Assembly: GCF_010093815.1 (NCBI RefSeq)
Contig: NW_022985561.1
Span: 1,363,681 to 1,427,680, forward strand
DNA from: Pseudovirgaria hyperparasitica
Lineage: Eukaryota > Ascomycota > Dothideomycetes > Acrospermales > Acrospermaceae
Length of the DNA stretch: 64,000 bases
Direction: 5' to 3'
Shown here: piece by piece, positions 20,971 through 32,125 of the stretch
Position numbering within the stretch: the first letter of the stretch is position 1
Layout: each line of letters opens with the position of its first letter
Translations under genes and position numbers: made by a program
Notes under the pieces: generated by a model
Database searches by the model: none
The model's input: only the letters and a program-made list of their open reading frames with translations
What the model was told of the DNA's origin: nothing

Positions 20971-22901
20971 TTCGGCTGGGCTCTGTATATCCTCACACAA
21001 TCTACCCACGACGGCCATTTTGTTTACATTCCCGACGTTGTTAGCAAGATCTTCAACTTTGGCCGTCCAATCCCTCTCGTGTCCGTCTCCAAGGATGGCA
21101 AGTCACTCCCAGAACCATACGCCTATCCAGACATCCTCGCATCGTCCCTCGCCAACGCCACCTTCGAACCCTCAAAGATCGTGAAGATCAACGGAGAGGA
21201 CGCGAAGACCTACCTCGAGACCTTCAGCCAGTTTGGCTCCCTGCAAGATCGCGATGCCCTGTACAACAACATCTTCTATGAGCTCGCCATTGTGAGTCTG
21301 GGTAGCTCTGGCGCTGGCTCAGGTACCTTTACAGGAGGAGGCCGAGGACGATGGGTCTACCCTGGGCCAACCACAGAGCTGACTTTCGCAAACGGCTCTG
21401 TTGCCCAGTTCCCCAATTTTGCTCGTGTTCTTGTTCCATTCACGGGAATTCAGTCAGGTGAGGATGTATACACCCAGTACTTCTCAACGCCTGCAAACAC
21501 TTCTGCCGGTATCAACATACCAAATCAACCCGAAACCACTCCCACTCCCACGCCCACTACCGCTTCTGCCGCTGCTACACCCGCTCCCGGCTACCCACAG
21601 CCAGTTGTCCGAGCCTCCAACAATGCGATTGGAGGATACTATCTTGAAGAGGATGGGTTTGAGGATGTTGCTGTCCTGAGCATACCAAGTTTCGGCGGTG
21701 CGGGCGGCCAAAATTCCCCAATGGACTTCCAGACCATTGGTAGAGACTTTGTGCAAAAAGCCAAGGCCGAGGGCAAGAAGAAACTCATTGTCGACCTTTC
21801 TGCAAACGGTGGGGGAATCATATTGCTTGGTTATGATGCCTTCAAATACCTATTCCCCAAAGCGACAGCTTTCGCTGCATCTGATCGATTTCGCATCTTT
21901 GAAGCTACAGATCTCATCGGCAAGAAGTTCTCAGACGTTGCCGGTCAGTACCCACGCACTTTGGACCCGGCTCTCGGAGAGGTCGAGGCAACCGTTGTAG
22001 CCGATATTTTCAACTACCGTTCGGATCAGAAGCCTGAGGGCGTCCCTTTTACCTCGTGGGATGATAAGAATGGACCTGTTGCAAATAAGGGTGACAAATT
22101 CACGTCTCTTATCCGTTGGAATCTTTCAGACGTCTTGACTCCGTGAGTACATCCGATGATAGGATGAGTTGATATGTGCTAACATGTCAAAACAGCTACA
22201 ACGGCGGTATCAATGCGATTTCCAACGAGCCGGTAGCGACGATGGAGCAACCATTTGCCGCTGAAGACATCGTCGTCGTCACTGACGGCTACTGTGCATC
22301 AACTTGCACAATCTTTTCCGAACTCATGCGCCAAGTCGCTGGTGTCAAATATGTTTCCTTGGGAGGCCGGGCTTTCGATGGACCTAGTCAAGCGGTGGGA
22401 GGCGTCAAGGGGACAAACAACTTGCCCTGGCCCATCATACAACAGGAGGTCGCCCTGGTCTACAATTACTCGACCCCATCAGAAGCTCAGAAGTATGATA
22501 CGACGAGCTTGATCGAATACAATGACAACCTCCCATTTCTTCGCGCAGGTCCCATTAGCCCAAACACGAACTTCCGCGATGGAATTAGGGTCGGTGACGA
22601 GACTGGCACGCCTCTGCAGTTCGTGTACGAAGAGTCCGATTGCCGAATCTTCTACACTCCAGAGATGACGGTCGATGTTACCAACATCTGGAAAGCGGTT
22701 TACGACAGTGCTTGGGGTGGCCAAAGCCACTGTGTGGCTGGTCAGCTGGGTGGTGGTTACAGCCGTGCTCGAAAGGAGAGGAGTCCAGTCCAAAGACGGG
22801 TCAGCTGGAGGCGAGATATGAGCATTCAGGACTACCCGATGAGTGTTTTCACCGATGAGAGTGCCGTGGACTTTACTGCGGACGGCTTCATGATGCCGTA
22901 A
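20971..22901 (+). CDS. S41/CPAF-like secreted protease, exons 2-3 (exon 1 at 1434-1811)
   Basis: Extracellular serine protease of the S41 (C-terminal processing protease/CPAF-like) type. Exon 2 is 20971-22142 and exon 3 is 22196-22901. The 53-nt intron 22143-22195 has donor GTGAGT, branch GCTAAC and acceptor ACAG. The exon opens FGWALYILTQSTHDGHFVY, and HDGHF is typical of these fungal proteins. Later come VDLSANGGG...YDAFKYLFP (the S41 core) and TDGYCASTC, whose Ser (about residue 552 of the joined 751-aa protein) is the likely nucleophile. A Thr/Pro-rich linker (about 21535-21600) splits the protein. The frame is open from the acceptor; GTG at 21079 is internal and not a start. No RIP damage is visible. 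Related proteins are annotated as S41 peptidases (ustP-like). The substrate is unknown. Confidence 0.85.
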
Positions 22902-23576
22902 TCTATTGTCGGTGTGTAGGTAGATCTAGCGAAGTCGGCCTTGTTCCAGCTTGAAGTATGAATGTCTAATGAAAGCTATCCCAAGCTTGCCATCCACAGC
23001 ATATTTGGTCCAGAAAGCCACAACCGTGTGGGAACCATAACGAATGTATGAATAAGGATGTACAAGCGGTCTGATTGGCCGACATGCATCCGCGCGGAAC
23101 CGAACGAAGCCAAGCTTTTTATACGCGCCACTGTGGTGTGATATCATCGCTACGAAACTGCGACACTTCATGGATAATTACATCCGTCTCACACATTCGA
23201 AGGGTTATGCCAACTACAGGTATCCCGTAAATATGCCATGTTCCACACTTACTGCACTCCTGCAGGGCTGTCACTTTGTGTACATCATGAGACTATCACC
23301 AGTCCTCTCGCTGTCTGTGTTGGAATGGCATATGTTCATACCTGCAACTGAATGACATCAGAACATGCTACTGTCGAGCAGCGTCACCTACGTATCGTCC
23401 GATACTCCCGATACTTATTCACTACCGTGAATCTGCCGCTTCTCCTCTAGCCCACTGTTTTGCCTGGTCTGCTCGCTTTATAAGCGTCACAACCTCCTCT
23501 ACACTCAACAAACCTTCTCCGCTTCACTGCTTCTTCAACAGACAATTAGACTAGACACTCTCTCGTGGTCACCAGC
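22902..23576. other. intergenic, protease 3' side and phosphoketolase promoter
   Basis: 675 bases between two plus-strand genes. A pyrimidine-rich leader (CTCTCTCG, TTCTTCAAC) precedes the phosphoketolase ATG at 23577. TTTATAAGCG at 23476-23485 is TATA-like, about 100 bases upstream of that ATG. Short frames here are not convincing. Confidence 0.5.
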
Positions 23577-26152
23577 ATGACCTCGAAAAGCGATCAATCG
23601 CTCTCCGCCTACGGGCCTGCGCGATCAACCGTTCAAGAGAAGCCATTGACTGAAGACGAAGTCCGCAAATTCGATGCCTACTTCCGAGCCACCATGTACC
23701 TGTGTCTCGGCATGATCTATCTGAAAGATAACCCGCTCTTACGCGAGCCGCTCAAGAAAGAGCATCTCAAGACCCGTCTTCTGGGCCACTGGGGCAGTGA
23801 CGCCGGTCAGAGTTTCACATACATTCATTTCAACCGCCTCATCAAGAAGTACGATCTTGATGCCATCTTTATTTCCGGACCTGGACATGGTGCGCCTGCT
23901 GTCCTTTCTAACGGCTACCTCGAGGGTACATATTCGGAGGTGTATCCAGACAAGAGCGAGGATGTGGATGGCATGAGACGTTTCTTCAAGTACTTCTCCT
24001 TCCCTGGTGGCATCGGCAGCCATGCTACTCCTGAGACGCCGGGTTCGCTTCATGAAGGTGGTGAGTTGGGATATTCCATCTCCCACGCCTTTGGAACGGT
24101 GTTTGATCATCCCAATCTGATCACTCTCACCATGGTTGGAGATGGGGAGGCCGAAACGGGACCGCTGGCTACGAGTTGGCATAGGTAAGCATATCTACAA
24201 GTCATGTGACTTACATGACCGTGGCTGATTCTTTGTAGCAATAAGTATCTGAACGTAAGAATAGTCAGTACTCTCAAGTCGAGACACTAACGATATTCTA
24301 GCCTGTCACCGATGGTGCTGTTCTTCCCGTGTTACATCTGGTATGAAGTCGCACTCTCCATGCTTTGGATCATGCTAACACCTCCAAGAATGGATACAAG
24401 ATCAACAACCCAACACTTCTATCCCGTATTTCCCATGATGAGCTCGAAATGCTGTTCAAGGGCTATGGATGGGAGCCGTTCTTTGTCGAGGGATCTGAAT
24501 TCGACACCATGCATCAAGCTATGGCAGGTACCCTCGAGACCTGCGTGAAGAAGATTCGCGAGTATCAGAAGCAAGCTCGTGACAGCAACAAAGCTTTCCG
24601 CCCACGCTGGCCTATGATCGTCCTCCGGACGCCAAAGGGCTGGACTGGGCCGCGAAAAATCAACGGCCACTACGTTGAAGGCTTCTGGCGTGCACATCAA
24701 GTCCCCATCACGGATGTATGGGAGAAACCTGAAAGCCTGAAGTTGCTTGAAGACTGGATGCGCTCATATGAACCGGATAAGCTCTTTGATGAGTCGGGGA
24801 AGCTTGTATCGGAGCTCAAGGAGTTGCCTCCTTCGGGCACCCGACGCATGTCTGCCAATCCAGTCACCAATGGTGGTACTATCAAGCGCAAGCTCAATTT
24901 GCCCGACTTTCGCGAGTACGGGCTCAAGGTACACAAGGCTGGAGCAGAGTCAGCAGGTTCCATGGCGATCTTTGCGCAGTTCCTCAAGGAGACCGTGGCG
25001 CGTAACATGGACCAGTTCCGCGTCATGGGTCCTGATGAGACACAATCGAACAAGCTTTCTGCCATCTACGAAGCTGGCAAGAAGGTTTGGCACGCTGAGC
25101 ATTTCGAAGAGGATGATGATGGCGGCGAGCTGACAGACACTGCCAACGGCCGCGTCATGGAGATTCTCTCCGAACACACCTGTGAGGGCTGGCTCGAAGG
25201 CTACGTCCTCTCCGGCCGCCACGGTCTCTTCAACTCGTACGAGCCCTTCATCCACATCGTGACCTCCATGGTCAACCAGCACTGCAAATGGATCGAGAAA
25301 TGTCTCGAAGTGCCCTGGCGTGCCAAGGTCGCCTCCCTCAACATCCTCCTCACCTCCACAGTCTGGCGTCAAGACCACAACGGCTTCACCCACCAAGACC
25401 CCGGCTTCCTCGACGTCGTCGTCAACAAATCCCCCGACGTCGTCCGCATCTACCTGCCCCCCGACGCAAACTGCCTCCTCTCCACCATGGACCACGCCCT
25501 CCGCAGCCAAAACTACGTCAACGTCATCGTCGCCGACAAACAAGACCACCTCCAATTCCTCCCCATGCCCGACGCAATCGAGCACTGCACAAAGGGCATC
25601 GGCATCTGGAAATGGGCGTCCAACGACGCCGGCACCGAGCCCGACGTCGTCATCGCCTCCTGCGGCGACGTCCTCACCCAGGAGGCCCTCGCCGCCGTCG
25701 CCCTCCTCCGCGACCTCGTCCCGGACCTGAAAATCCGCTTCGTCAACGTCGTAGACCTCTTCAAGCTGATCTCCCCCGACGAGCACCCGCACGGCCTCAA
25801 CGCAACCGAGTTCCGCGCCATCTTCACTGACGACAGACCCGTCGTCTTCAACTTCCACTCCTACCCTTGGCTGATCCATCGTCTCACGTATCAGCGTGCG
25901 GGCGCGGCAAACTTGCATGTGCACGGGTATCGCGAGAAGGGCAATATCGACACCCCACTTGAGCTCGCCATCAGGAATGGCACCGATCGCTTCACGATTG
26001 CGATTGATGCCATTGATCGCGTCAAGGGCCTTGGCAACAAGGCTTCTGGGGCGAGGGAGGAGCTGTTGAATAGGCAGATTACGGCACGGAACTATGCCTT
26101 TCATGAGGGCATCGATCCAGATGAGCTGAGGAACTGGAAATGGCCGTTCTAG
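23577..26152 (+). CDS. phosphoketolase (xylulose-5-phosphate/fructose-6-phosphate)
   Basis: Thiamine-diphosphate enzyme that cleaves xylulose 5-phosphate (or fructose 6-phosphate) with phosphate to acetyl phosphate plus glyceraldehyde 3-phosphate (or erythrose 4-phosphate). Probably cytosolic. Exons: 23577-24184, 24239-24254, 24302-24340, 24389-26152. All introns (54, 47 and 48 nt) are GT-AG and phase-consistent. Protein 808 aa, the usual length. Visible landmarks: [59 protein letters not shown] (ThDP/Mg motif GDGE, completed across intron 1), [11 protein letters not shown], and the C-terminal [16 protein letters not shown]. The ATG at 23577 follows a CAGC context; a GTG 12 bases earlier is in frame but unlikely. 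The 16-nt exon 2 is easy for gene callers to miss. The 3' half (25290-25860) has markedly C-rich third positions. Confidence 0.95.
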
Positions 26153-26969
26153 ATTGGCTTGCAGAGATGGACTTAACTCTTTGTCGAGTGGGTGGTTTGG
26201 TGGGTGGCGCTGGGATGATGACAAAAAGCTTGGTTTACATGAAGTTTGGGTAGCAAAGCGAGAATAAATGAGTTCATGGATGGTTCTTTGTGGTCTTACT
26301 GTTCATGCCTTCGTATATGCAGAGACATGAGACTCATGCACTTCTCCTTTCCGCACCACTACACCATACATGCTAAGTTCACATCCTATCCATGAATCTC
26401 TAAATCTCTAGCCACATTATCTCAGTCCCCTGTATTCGCCTGGCTTCCACCACACTTCACCTCTGACACGCGAGAAGAGGACTTGTGCCATTGAAGATCA
26501 AATTATGGTTGACTGAGAGACTGATAGACCAACACATGCAACACGCAAAGGTGAGAGCATATGTGTGAGAGAGGAGTACGGACAGAATGGGAAGTGTGCA
26601 AATGAGTGAGTAATTAATTGGGTACGGTTAGCATACAAAGTGCTATTAGATAGTTGTTTACATGTCATTTGGTTTGATACTCGGCTAGGGTCGGTATATG
26701 GAATCTGGGCGCTAGCAACTCAGCATCTGATGTTTCGATTTTATATGTAGACGGACGACGGCTCACAACGTAAGAAGCACGGCTAGCATTCGGCCGAGTA
26801 GTCTGAGCTTAAAGGTCTGTGTCATGAGATCCGTCTATTGCCTAATGCTATTCATATCGCGATGCGTGTTGTTCGCTGTCTTTAGTAATGCTAGCACCCC
26901 TTCCTTTCGGAACCGCAGTATTATTACAAGCTTACTTCCGAGCCAGTGACCCATACGCCCGATAGTTCT
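26153..26969. other. intergenic between convergent genes
   Basis: 817 bases between the phosphoketolase stop and the RPN12 stop. Presumably both 3' UTRs. I see no gene, repeat or RNA structure. Confidence 0.5.
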
Positions 26970-27871
26970 CTACACAATCGTCTCCAGCTCCCGCGCATAG
27001 CCCAGAGTATTCTCAATAACTGTTCCGCTGGTGACTAGGATATCATTCGCAGCATTTGCACTTTCTGCATTCTGCTGTGGGAAATAGAGTCGTCCGTCGC
27101 GAGCCACCCAGCCTCGCTCTTTGGCGAACGAAACGACCGAGCCTTCGGAGTCGAGGAACAGGAGTGATTTGGCGTCGGAGATAGGAATCGAAGCGTATGC
27201 TTTCTCAGAACAAGATGCGATTTCGGCGCGGATGGTGCCGATAATGCTCTACATATATATTAGCCTTCAACTCTAGACGATAAGAATTCCTCAAGCCTCG
27301 GCGAGGTGATGTCAATACATACCTGCGAAAAAACACCAAACTCGGGGCTCGGCACTCGCTCTCTCTTTGTCGCGCCCCACACGCGGTCATAGCTTCCCTC
27401 CATGAGCGCCTGCTCTAATTTTATCGGATACTGGATATACTGGTCCTCTTCCAGGCCACCCTTTCCAGCTTGCGCTGCCGCCAACTCCAGCGTCTCTAGC
27501 AGTGTGTGAAAGCCCGCATAGTCGCCCTGGCTGAGCAGCAGGAGCAGGTAGAGGCCTGTAATCTTACTTGAATTGCTCTTCTCGCGAGCTAGGATCTGCT
27601 GAGGGAGGGAGTAGAAGGGTTGGAGTTGTTGGAAGTAGCGCTCGAAGCCCTCGGCGTCTTGCAGGCGGATGGAGATGAGGGCGCCGAGCTCGAGGGTTTC
27701 ACGCGCGAGGAGGAGATGTGCTTGTGGTGTGCGTGGGCCGGGTATCAAGGCATTGAGTTTTAGAAGTGCGAGTTTGGCGCGGGAGAGGAGTGCGGGAGCG
27801 GTGGATGGGTTGGCGGCGTTGAGAGCTTGGTGTAGTTGTTTGAGCGCCGTCTGGAGCTCGTTCTCGGCCAT
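26970..27871 (-). CDS. RPN12: 26S proteasome regulatory subunit Rpn12 (PSMD8)
   Basis: Lid subunit of the 19S regulatory particle of the 26S proteasome (nucleus and cytosol). Exon 1 is 27871-27323 and exon 2 is 27248-26970. The 74-nt intron 27322-27249 runs from GTATGT to TATATGTAG, phase 0. Protein 275 aa, against 274 in yeast as I recall. The start MAENELQTALKQLHQALN was chosen because Rpn12 homologues begin there; the open frame extends upstream to 28150, but with low-complexity sequence. Family features: LLSRAKLALLKLNAL near the N-terminus, FERYFQQLQPFY (CSN8/PSMD8/EIF3K region), and in exon 2 SIIGTIRAEIASCSEKAYASIP followed by LLFLDSEGSVVSFAKERGW. The last two pieces are diagnostic. Confidence 0.93.
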
Positions 27872-29798
27872 GGCGGTCGGTGATGTGATGGTCTGGGCGG
27901 ATGTAGTGGGAGTGGGAGTGTTATGGGGTCGAGCCGTAGGGGTGTTGGGGGGTTTGTGGTTAGTTCGAGATACTTGATGTCGTGTGTCTTGATACGAAGC
28001 TTCTGGTGATGATGAATGACAATGGCGCTCCGTGTCCGTGCACGTCTGCTCTTTGGATGCCTCAGGCCAAAAGTCATGTCCACCAACGCCCGCGTAGCCT
28101 TCTAGAATGCGGTTTCTAAAATATAGAATATTCATCTTCTGTCGAAGCACATTGAGAACACATGTGCAACGACCACGGTGGCCTCCTGCTTTTATCGATC
28201 GCAGCTCATGTCTGCCCTATGCTTCGACCACGCCCGCGTGGGGAGTCGGATGATCAGCTGCTGAAAACGGTGTGAGACACGCGACTCGTCACTGTACAGT
28301 ATGCATCGAGCTTCACATCCATCTTATGTGCAGTCGTATGACAACGCTCACCTTCCGAACCTTCTGAACGATCTAATTTTCAGATATAGGGAGCTCCATG
28401 TTGTCCGAGATGGTGGGATCGGCAGTTACAGCAGGGACTATTGCCATATGCATTCGACACAGCTACAACTAATCATGTAGCATTCGTGAATCGCGATCGA
28501 GAAAACACCACTTATTCTTGTATGATCGGACAAACCCACAAGGATCTGTCCTCAGCCTCATCTAAACGAATACTTGATCGTAGCTCTTTGACCGCTGCAG
28601 CCCGCCGTTTTCCGTGTTGGAATATCAGGCAAATCTGATCCTGCGCTCCTGGACAATATCTCGCAGAAATAAGCTCAAGTACAAGCGAACCGAGGACCGG
28701 AGAGAGCCATCTAATCGACCAAAGAGAAGAGACCAAGTCCGACCCACCCCTGCTCTACAGGCTTATGAAGAGGAAAACCAGGCCCTCGTACCTGTTCTTC
28801 GACCACTAAAACACAATCCGGTAGCCTATTAGGGTTGTTCTACAAAGTAAAGACTGCAATTCATTCCAAATCTGGAACTCTATGGCCTCTGTCAGCGGTG
28901 TATGACCACTGATCCTCATGCATACATAATCACCAGTCTTTGGCCGAGCTGGGCTATTCATTCGAAGCATCGGCGCGATGACATACAAGTCCTAAACTTC
29001 GACAAGCTTCTGTCATCAGGCGTCTGACACTAATAAGCTTTGCAGATACTGAGACCAATGCTTACGCAGAAGGACTATCTTGCGGTGTGCGTATTCCCTG
29101 TAGATGATATGTACTGGACAGAAGGCAATTCCGTTCGAGATGTATGCTGACGCTCTGTGCTACAAAATTGATAGCCCTGGTCCATTGTGACAGGGTACAC
29201 GTACTTGTACCTGTCAACTTCAACCTGTAGGGATCGCCCTACTACTTTCGTCGAATCTGACTGTGCAATTGTGTTTAGGCGGAGCCCACTGTGACCAGAG
29301 AATTTCGTTAGTAGGGCCGTTCTATACTAGAAAGTTCTCCTATGATAAGACGATTCACCTTTAGAGCTCTGTGAATTGGCGAACATGACCGTGGAAGACT
29401 GCGCTTATATTTATATACATGATAGTATATAGATTCACCCACAGGAACCTCGGTGTTCTGTAATCTTCGTAGAGCCATGATGGAAGCCAAATTCCGTCCA
29501 TGGGAGATTTATAGACCCGCAGGGCAAGGGACTTGGCACCATCTTCTTCGGTCGTGCCCATAATCAAGCTGCTTACATGCTAAACAGCACAAGGTAAAAG
29601 TTCTAGAGCAGAAGTTCTTCGATATTGATTCATAGTGGGTAGTATGCCCTCGTGCGTTCAGCAGATGAATATGCGGTCAAGAATGGCACGGATAATCATT
29701 CTCCATGTAGTTTGGACGCGTATGACCAATTCTCGACCTTTATATTGTCCCTCGAGCTTTTCATGATTGCAAGAGTCGATACTTATACGCCACCTTGA
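27872..29798. other. gene-poor stretch upstream of RPN12
   Basis: 1.9 kb between the RPN12 start and the 3' end of the phosphomutase gene. Several short frames (for example 28441-28638, 28614-28832 and 29308-29567) overlap on both strands, lack splice context and match nothing I know. No tRNA or repeat was recognised. Confidence 0.45.
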
Positions 29799-31565
29799 TC
29801 AAGCCAACTTCAGTCCATACGTCGCAGGCTTGAACCACTCTGTTAATAGATCTTCAAGTACCTTCTCAGCAGCCCTCTTCGCCTTTTCTGCACTCCCGGC
29901 TTTGCCTTCAATGTACAGCTTAATCTTAGGTTCGGTGCCTGATCCACGTACTGTGAATCTTACCTGGGCCTCTAGAAAATGTGGCTCCAAGTCGCAGGTT
30001 ATCATCTGGCTGTCCTTCGACACTGGCAGATCAGGGACGTGGTCCTTGGTCGCTGAGTCATAGCCGGCTGTCAAGTCTCGCCAGCGTGCGATCTTATGCT
30101 TACCAAGATGCGAGGGGTGCGGAGAGCCCAGCGCACGAATCTCCGAGAAGACTGTGTTTGTTGTCTCTGGAGAGGGGGAGATGAGATATGTGTTGGCATC
30201 TTCGAAGTGGCCGTACTTCTTGAAGAGCTTTTGAAGCTTATGGTATGGCGTCTCTGCATCGTTCATCTGCCATCTAGCAACAGCGGAGAGGAAAACGGCC
30301 GCAGCACTGAGACCGTCCTTGTCTTTGACGACCTTGGGCACCATATATCCGATAGCCTCTTCGAAGGCAAAAAGAACGTGGTAGCCTTGCTCTTGCAGCT
30401 CTATTGCTTTGTTGCCGAGCCATTTGAAGCCCGTCAGTGTCTCTTGAAAATGGATGCCCTCTGCATGACTATACGCACTGAGCATCTGAGATGAGACTGT
30501 CGATGCAAGCATGGCTTGTTTCTCACTCTCCTTTGTGCCTTCATAGGTCTCGTGTACATGAGCGGCAAGGAGAATGCCTAGTTCATTTCCTGTAAATTGG
30601 TGCCATTTGCCATCAACTTTCTCGGCTACAGCAAGTCGGTCTGCGTCCGGGTCTGTTGCAAGAATGAAGTGGACTTTGGTAACATCTGCAGTTTTGATGG
30701 CGAGATCTAAAGCTCCCTTTTCTTCCGGATTAGGAAAAGGAACGGTTGGAAAGTCGCCATCGGGATAAGATTGGTCCACGACGCGGACCATGTTGAATCG
30801 CAAGTCTAGAGCATCCATTATCTCCTCCATGAATTGCAAACCGACTCCGTGCATCGGAGTGTACGCAAATCTGGGATATACTGATGAAGGAATGTTGGGC
30901 AGAGCGGCAGCAGCGCGTACTGCATTACAGTACTTGCGCAGTACTAAATTCAGACAGCCCTTGACTAGGAGATTATCGTCGTCGATAACAGAAGTGTCCC
31001 ACGTAATCGGTTCCAGGTTTTCCTCGATCGACTTTGCGATACCAGTATCGTGCGGTGGGATGATCTGACAGCCATTCTGCCAGTATACTTTGTATCCATT
31101 GTCGGCCGCTGGGTTATGGCTTGCAGTGATAACAATACCGGCAGCAGCGTGAAGCTCGCCAACTGCGAACGGGACGAGTGGTGTTGGCGCTGGCTTCTCA
31201 AACCACCAGACCTTGATCCCCTTCGCAACAAAGGCAGCAGCAGTGAGCCTCGCAAACTGTTCCGACTTGTGGCGGGCGTCCCGACCAAGCACGATGCCCA
31301 GCTTTTGGGCTTCTGGTATGGTCTGCAAAATGTATGCAGCCAGACCTTGGGATGCCTGGATGACTGTGAGAGAATTCATTCGTGAGAATCCAGCCTCCAT
31401 GCGAGCCCTGAGGCCAGCGGTGCCGAACGCGATCCGGTTGCGCAGTCGGCTCTCCAGCTCATCATGCTTGTTACCGAGAAGTAGTTTGTAAATCTCATCT
31501 CGCGTTTCTCTATCTTCGTCCAAACGCAGCCATTCCTCGGCGAGGTTCGTGATGCTTGGCGGCAT
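29799..31565 (-). CDS. PRM15: PGM2/Prm15-type phosphopentomutase (phosphoribomutase)
   Basis: Alpha-D-phosphohexomutase superfamily. The PGM2/Prm15 branch mainly converts ribose 1-phosphate and ribose 5-phosphate (nucleoside salvage), with side activity on glucose 1-phosphate. Single exon, 588 aa, ATG at 31565-31563 (MPPSITNLAEEWLRLDED). The upstream in-frame GTG at 31586 was rejected. Motifs in order: FGTAGLRARMEAGFSRMN (substrate/N-terminal signature of this branch), GIVITASHNPAADNGYKVYW with the catalytic phosphoserine (TASHNP), ATDPDADRLAVAE for Mg binding, FAFEEAIGYM for sugar binding, and RGSGTEPKIKLY for phosphate binding. Divergent from the desaturase gene at 32126. PGM2 against canonical glucose PGM is decided by the FGTAGLR/EEAIGYM pattern; substrate preference is inferred. 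Confidence 0.92.
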   Translation of the reverse strand: MPPSITNLAEEWLRLDEDRETRDEIYKLLLGNKHDELESRLRNRIAFGTAGLRARMEAGFSRMNSLTVIQASQGLAAYILQTIPEAQKLGIVLGRDARHKSEQFARLTAAAFVAKGIKVWWFEKPAPTPLVPFAVGELHAAAGIVITASHNPAADNGYKVYWQNGCQIIPPHDTGIAKSIEENLEPITWDTSVIDDDNLLVKGCLNLVLRKYCNAVRAAAALPNIPSSVYPRFAYTPMHGVGLQFMEEIMDALDLRFNMVRVVDQSYPDGDFPTVPFPNPEEKGALDLAIKTADVTKVHFILATDPDADRLAVAEKVDGKWHQFTGNELGILLAAHVHETYEGTKESEKQAMLASTVSSQMLSAYSHAEGIHFQETLTGFKWLGNKAIELQEQGYHVLFAFEEAIGYMVPKVVKDKDGLSAAAVFLSAVARWQMNDAETPYHKLQKLFKKYGHFEDANTYLISPSPETTNTVFSEIRALGSPHPSHLGKHKIARWRDLTAGYDSATKDHVPDLPVSKDSQMITCDLEPHFLEAQVRFTVRGSGTEPKIKLYIEGKAGSAEKAKRAAEKVLEDLLTEWFKPATYGLKLA

Positions 31566-32125
31566 GACTGCACAGATTCTTCGCACAAGCAGCTATTTCA
31601 ACTTCGATGGCGAGACGATAGATATGACGGAAGAAGATACGGTACGCGATTGATATTCAGATGCTGGACAGCTGCCTCATGTCAATTCATGGAGGCAGCG
31701 AAATTATGAGCCTAAGCCACTTCCGTGCTCTTCCCTTGTTTATCGCTCAGTCAAACTGTACAACGTACGTTTTAGCACTAGTAAATCGGCCTAGATCGCA
31801 GATTCACTTCCGATGCTCTTGACAAACGCAAATATCCTATAGACTTTTGTGTTTGCTCCTGCGCTCGCAACAACCACGATTATAAAGCCCGGTTATGTAT
31901 GAAGCTAGACCGGATGAGACATAGATCGACCTCGCAAGTCAGGACCGTACCTAAGCCAAGGTATCTACTAATATCAGATTCAGGGTCCACCGGGCGCCAC
32001 CCCTCGAACAGTTATTTTGCAATGCAGGTGGATAATTCTATATTGAAGCTCTAAACCTCCCTTTCTCCTTCCTAACGACCGACAATCTCTCTCCTCCTCT
32101 GCATCCAGAAGCGCCGCTCCGCACC
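31566..32125. promoter_or_regulatory. divergent promoter region, phosphopentomutase and desaturase genes
   Basis: 560 bases between two genes transcribed away from each other. A pyrimidine-rich run (CTCCCTTTCTCCTTCC, then CTCTCTCCTCCTCTGC) ends just before the desaturase ATG. No clear TATA box or known operator was recognised. Confidence 0.5.

Noticed and set aside
21079-22146. Independent short protease gene starting at GTG 21079
   Set aside because: The frame is open further upstream to a good splice acceptor at 20970 and continues a conserved protein segment (HDGHFVY), so 21079 is internal.
24950-26224. 424-codon open frame antisense to phosphoketolase
   Set aside because: It mirrors the strongly codon-biased, C-rich third positions of the phosphoketolase gene. 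Its predicted protein is a monotonous Val/Asp/Glu-rich sequence without motifs.
27872-28150. N-terminal extension of RPN12 by about 90 residues
   Set aside because: The extension is low-complexity Thr/Pro-rich, and known Rpn12 proteins start at MAENELQ-like sequence.
28441-29567. Several 60-75-codon frames in the RPN12 to phosphomutase gap
   Set aside because: They overlap each other on both strands, lack splice or start context and have no recognisable domain.
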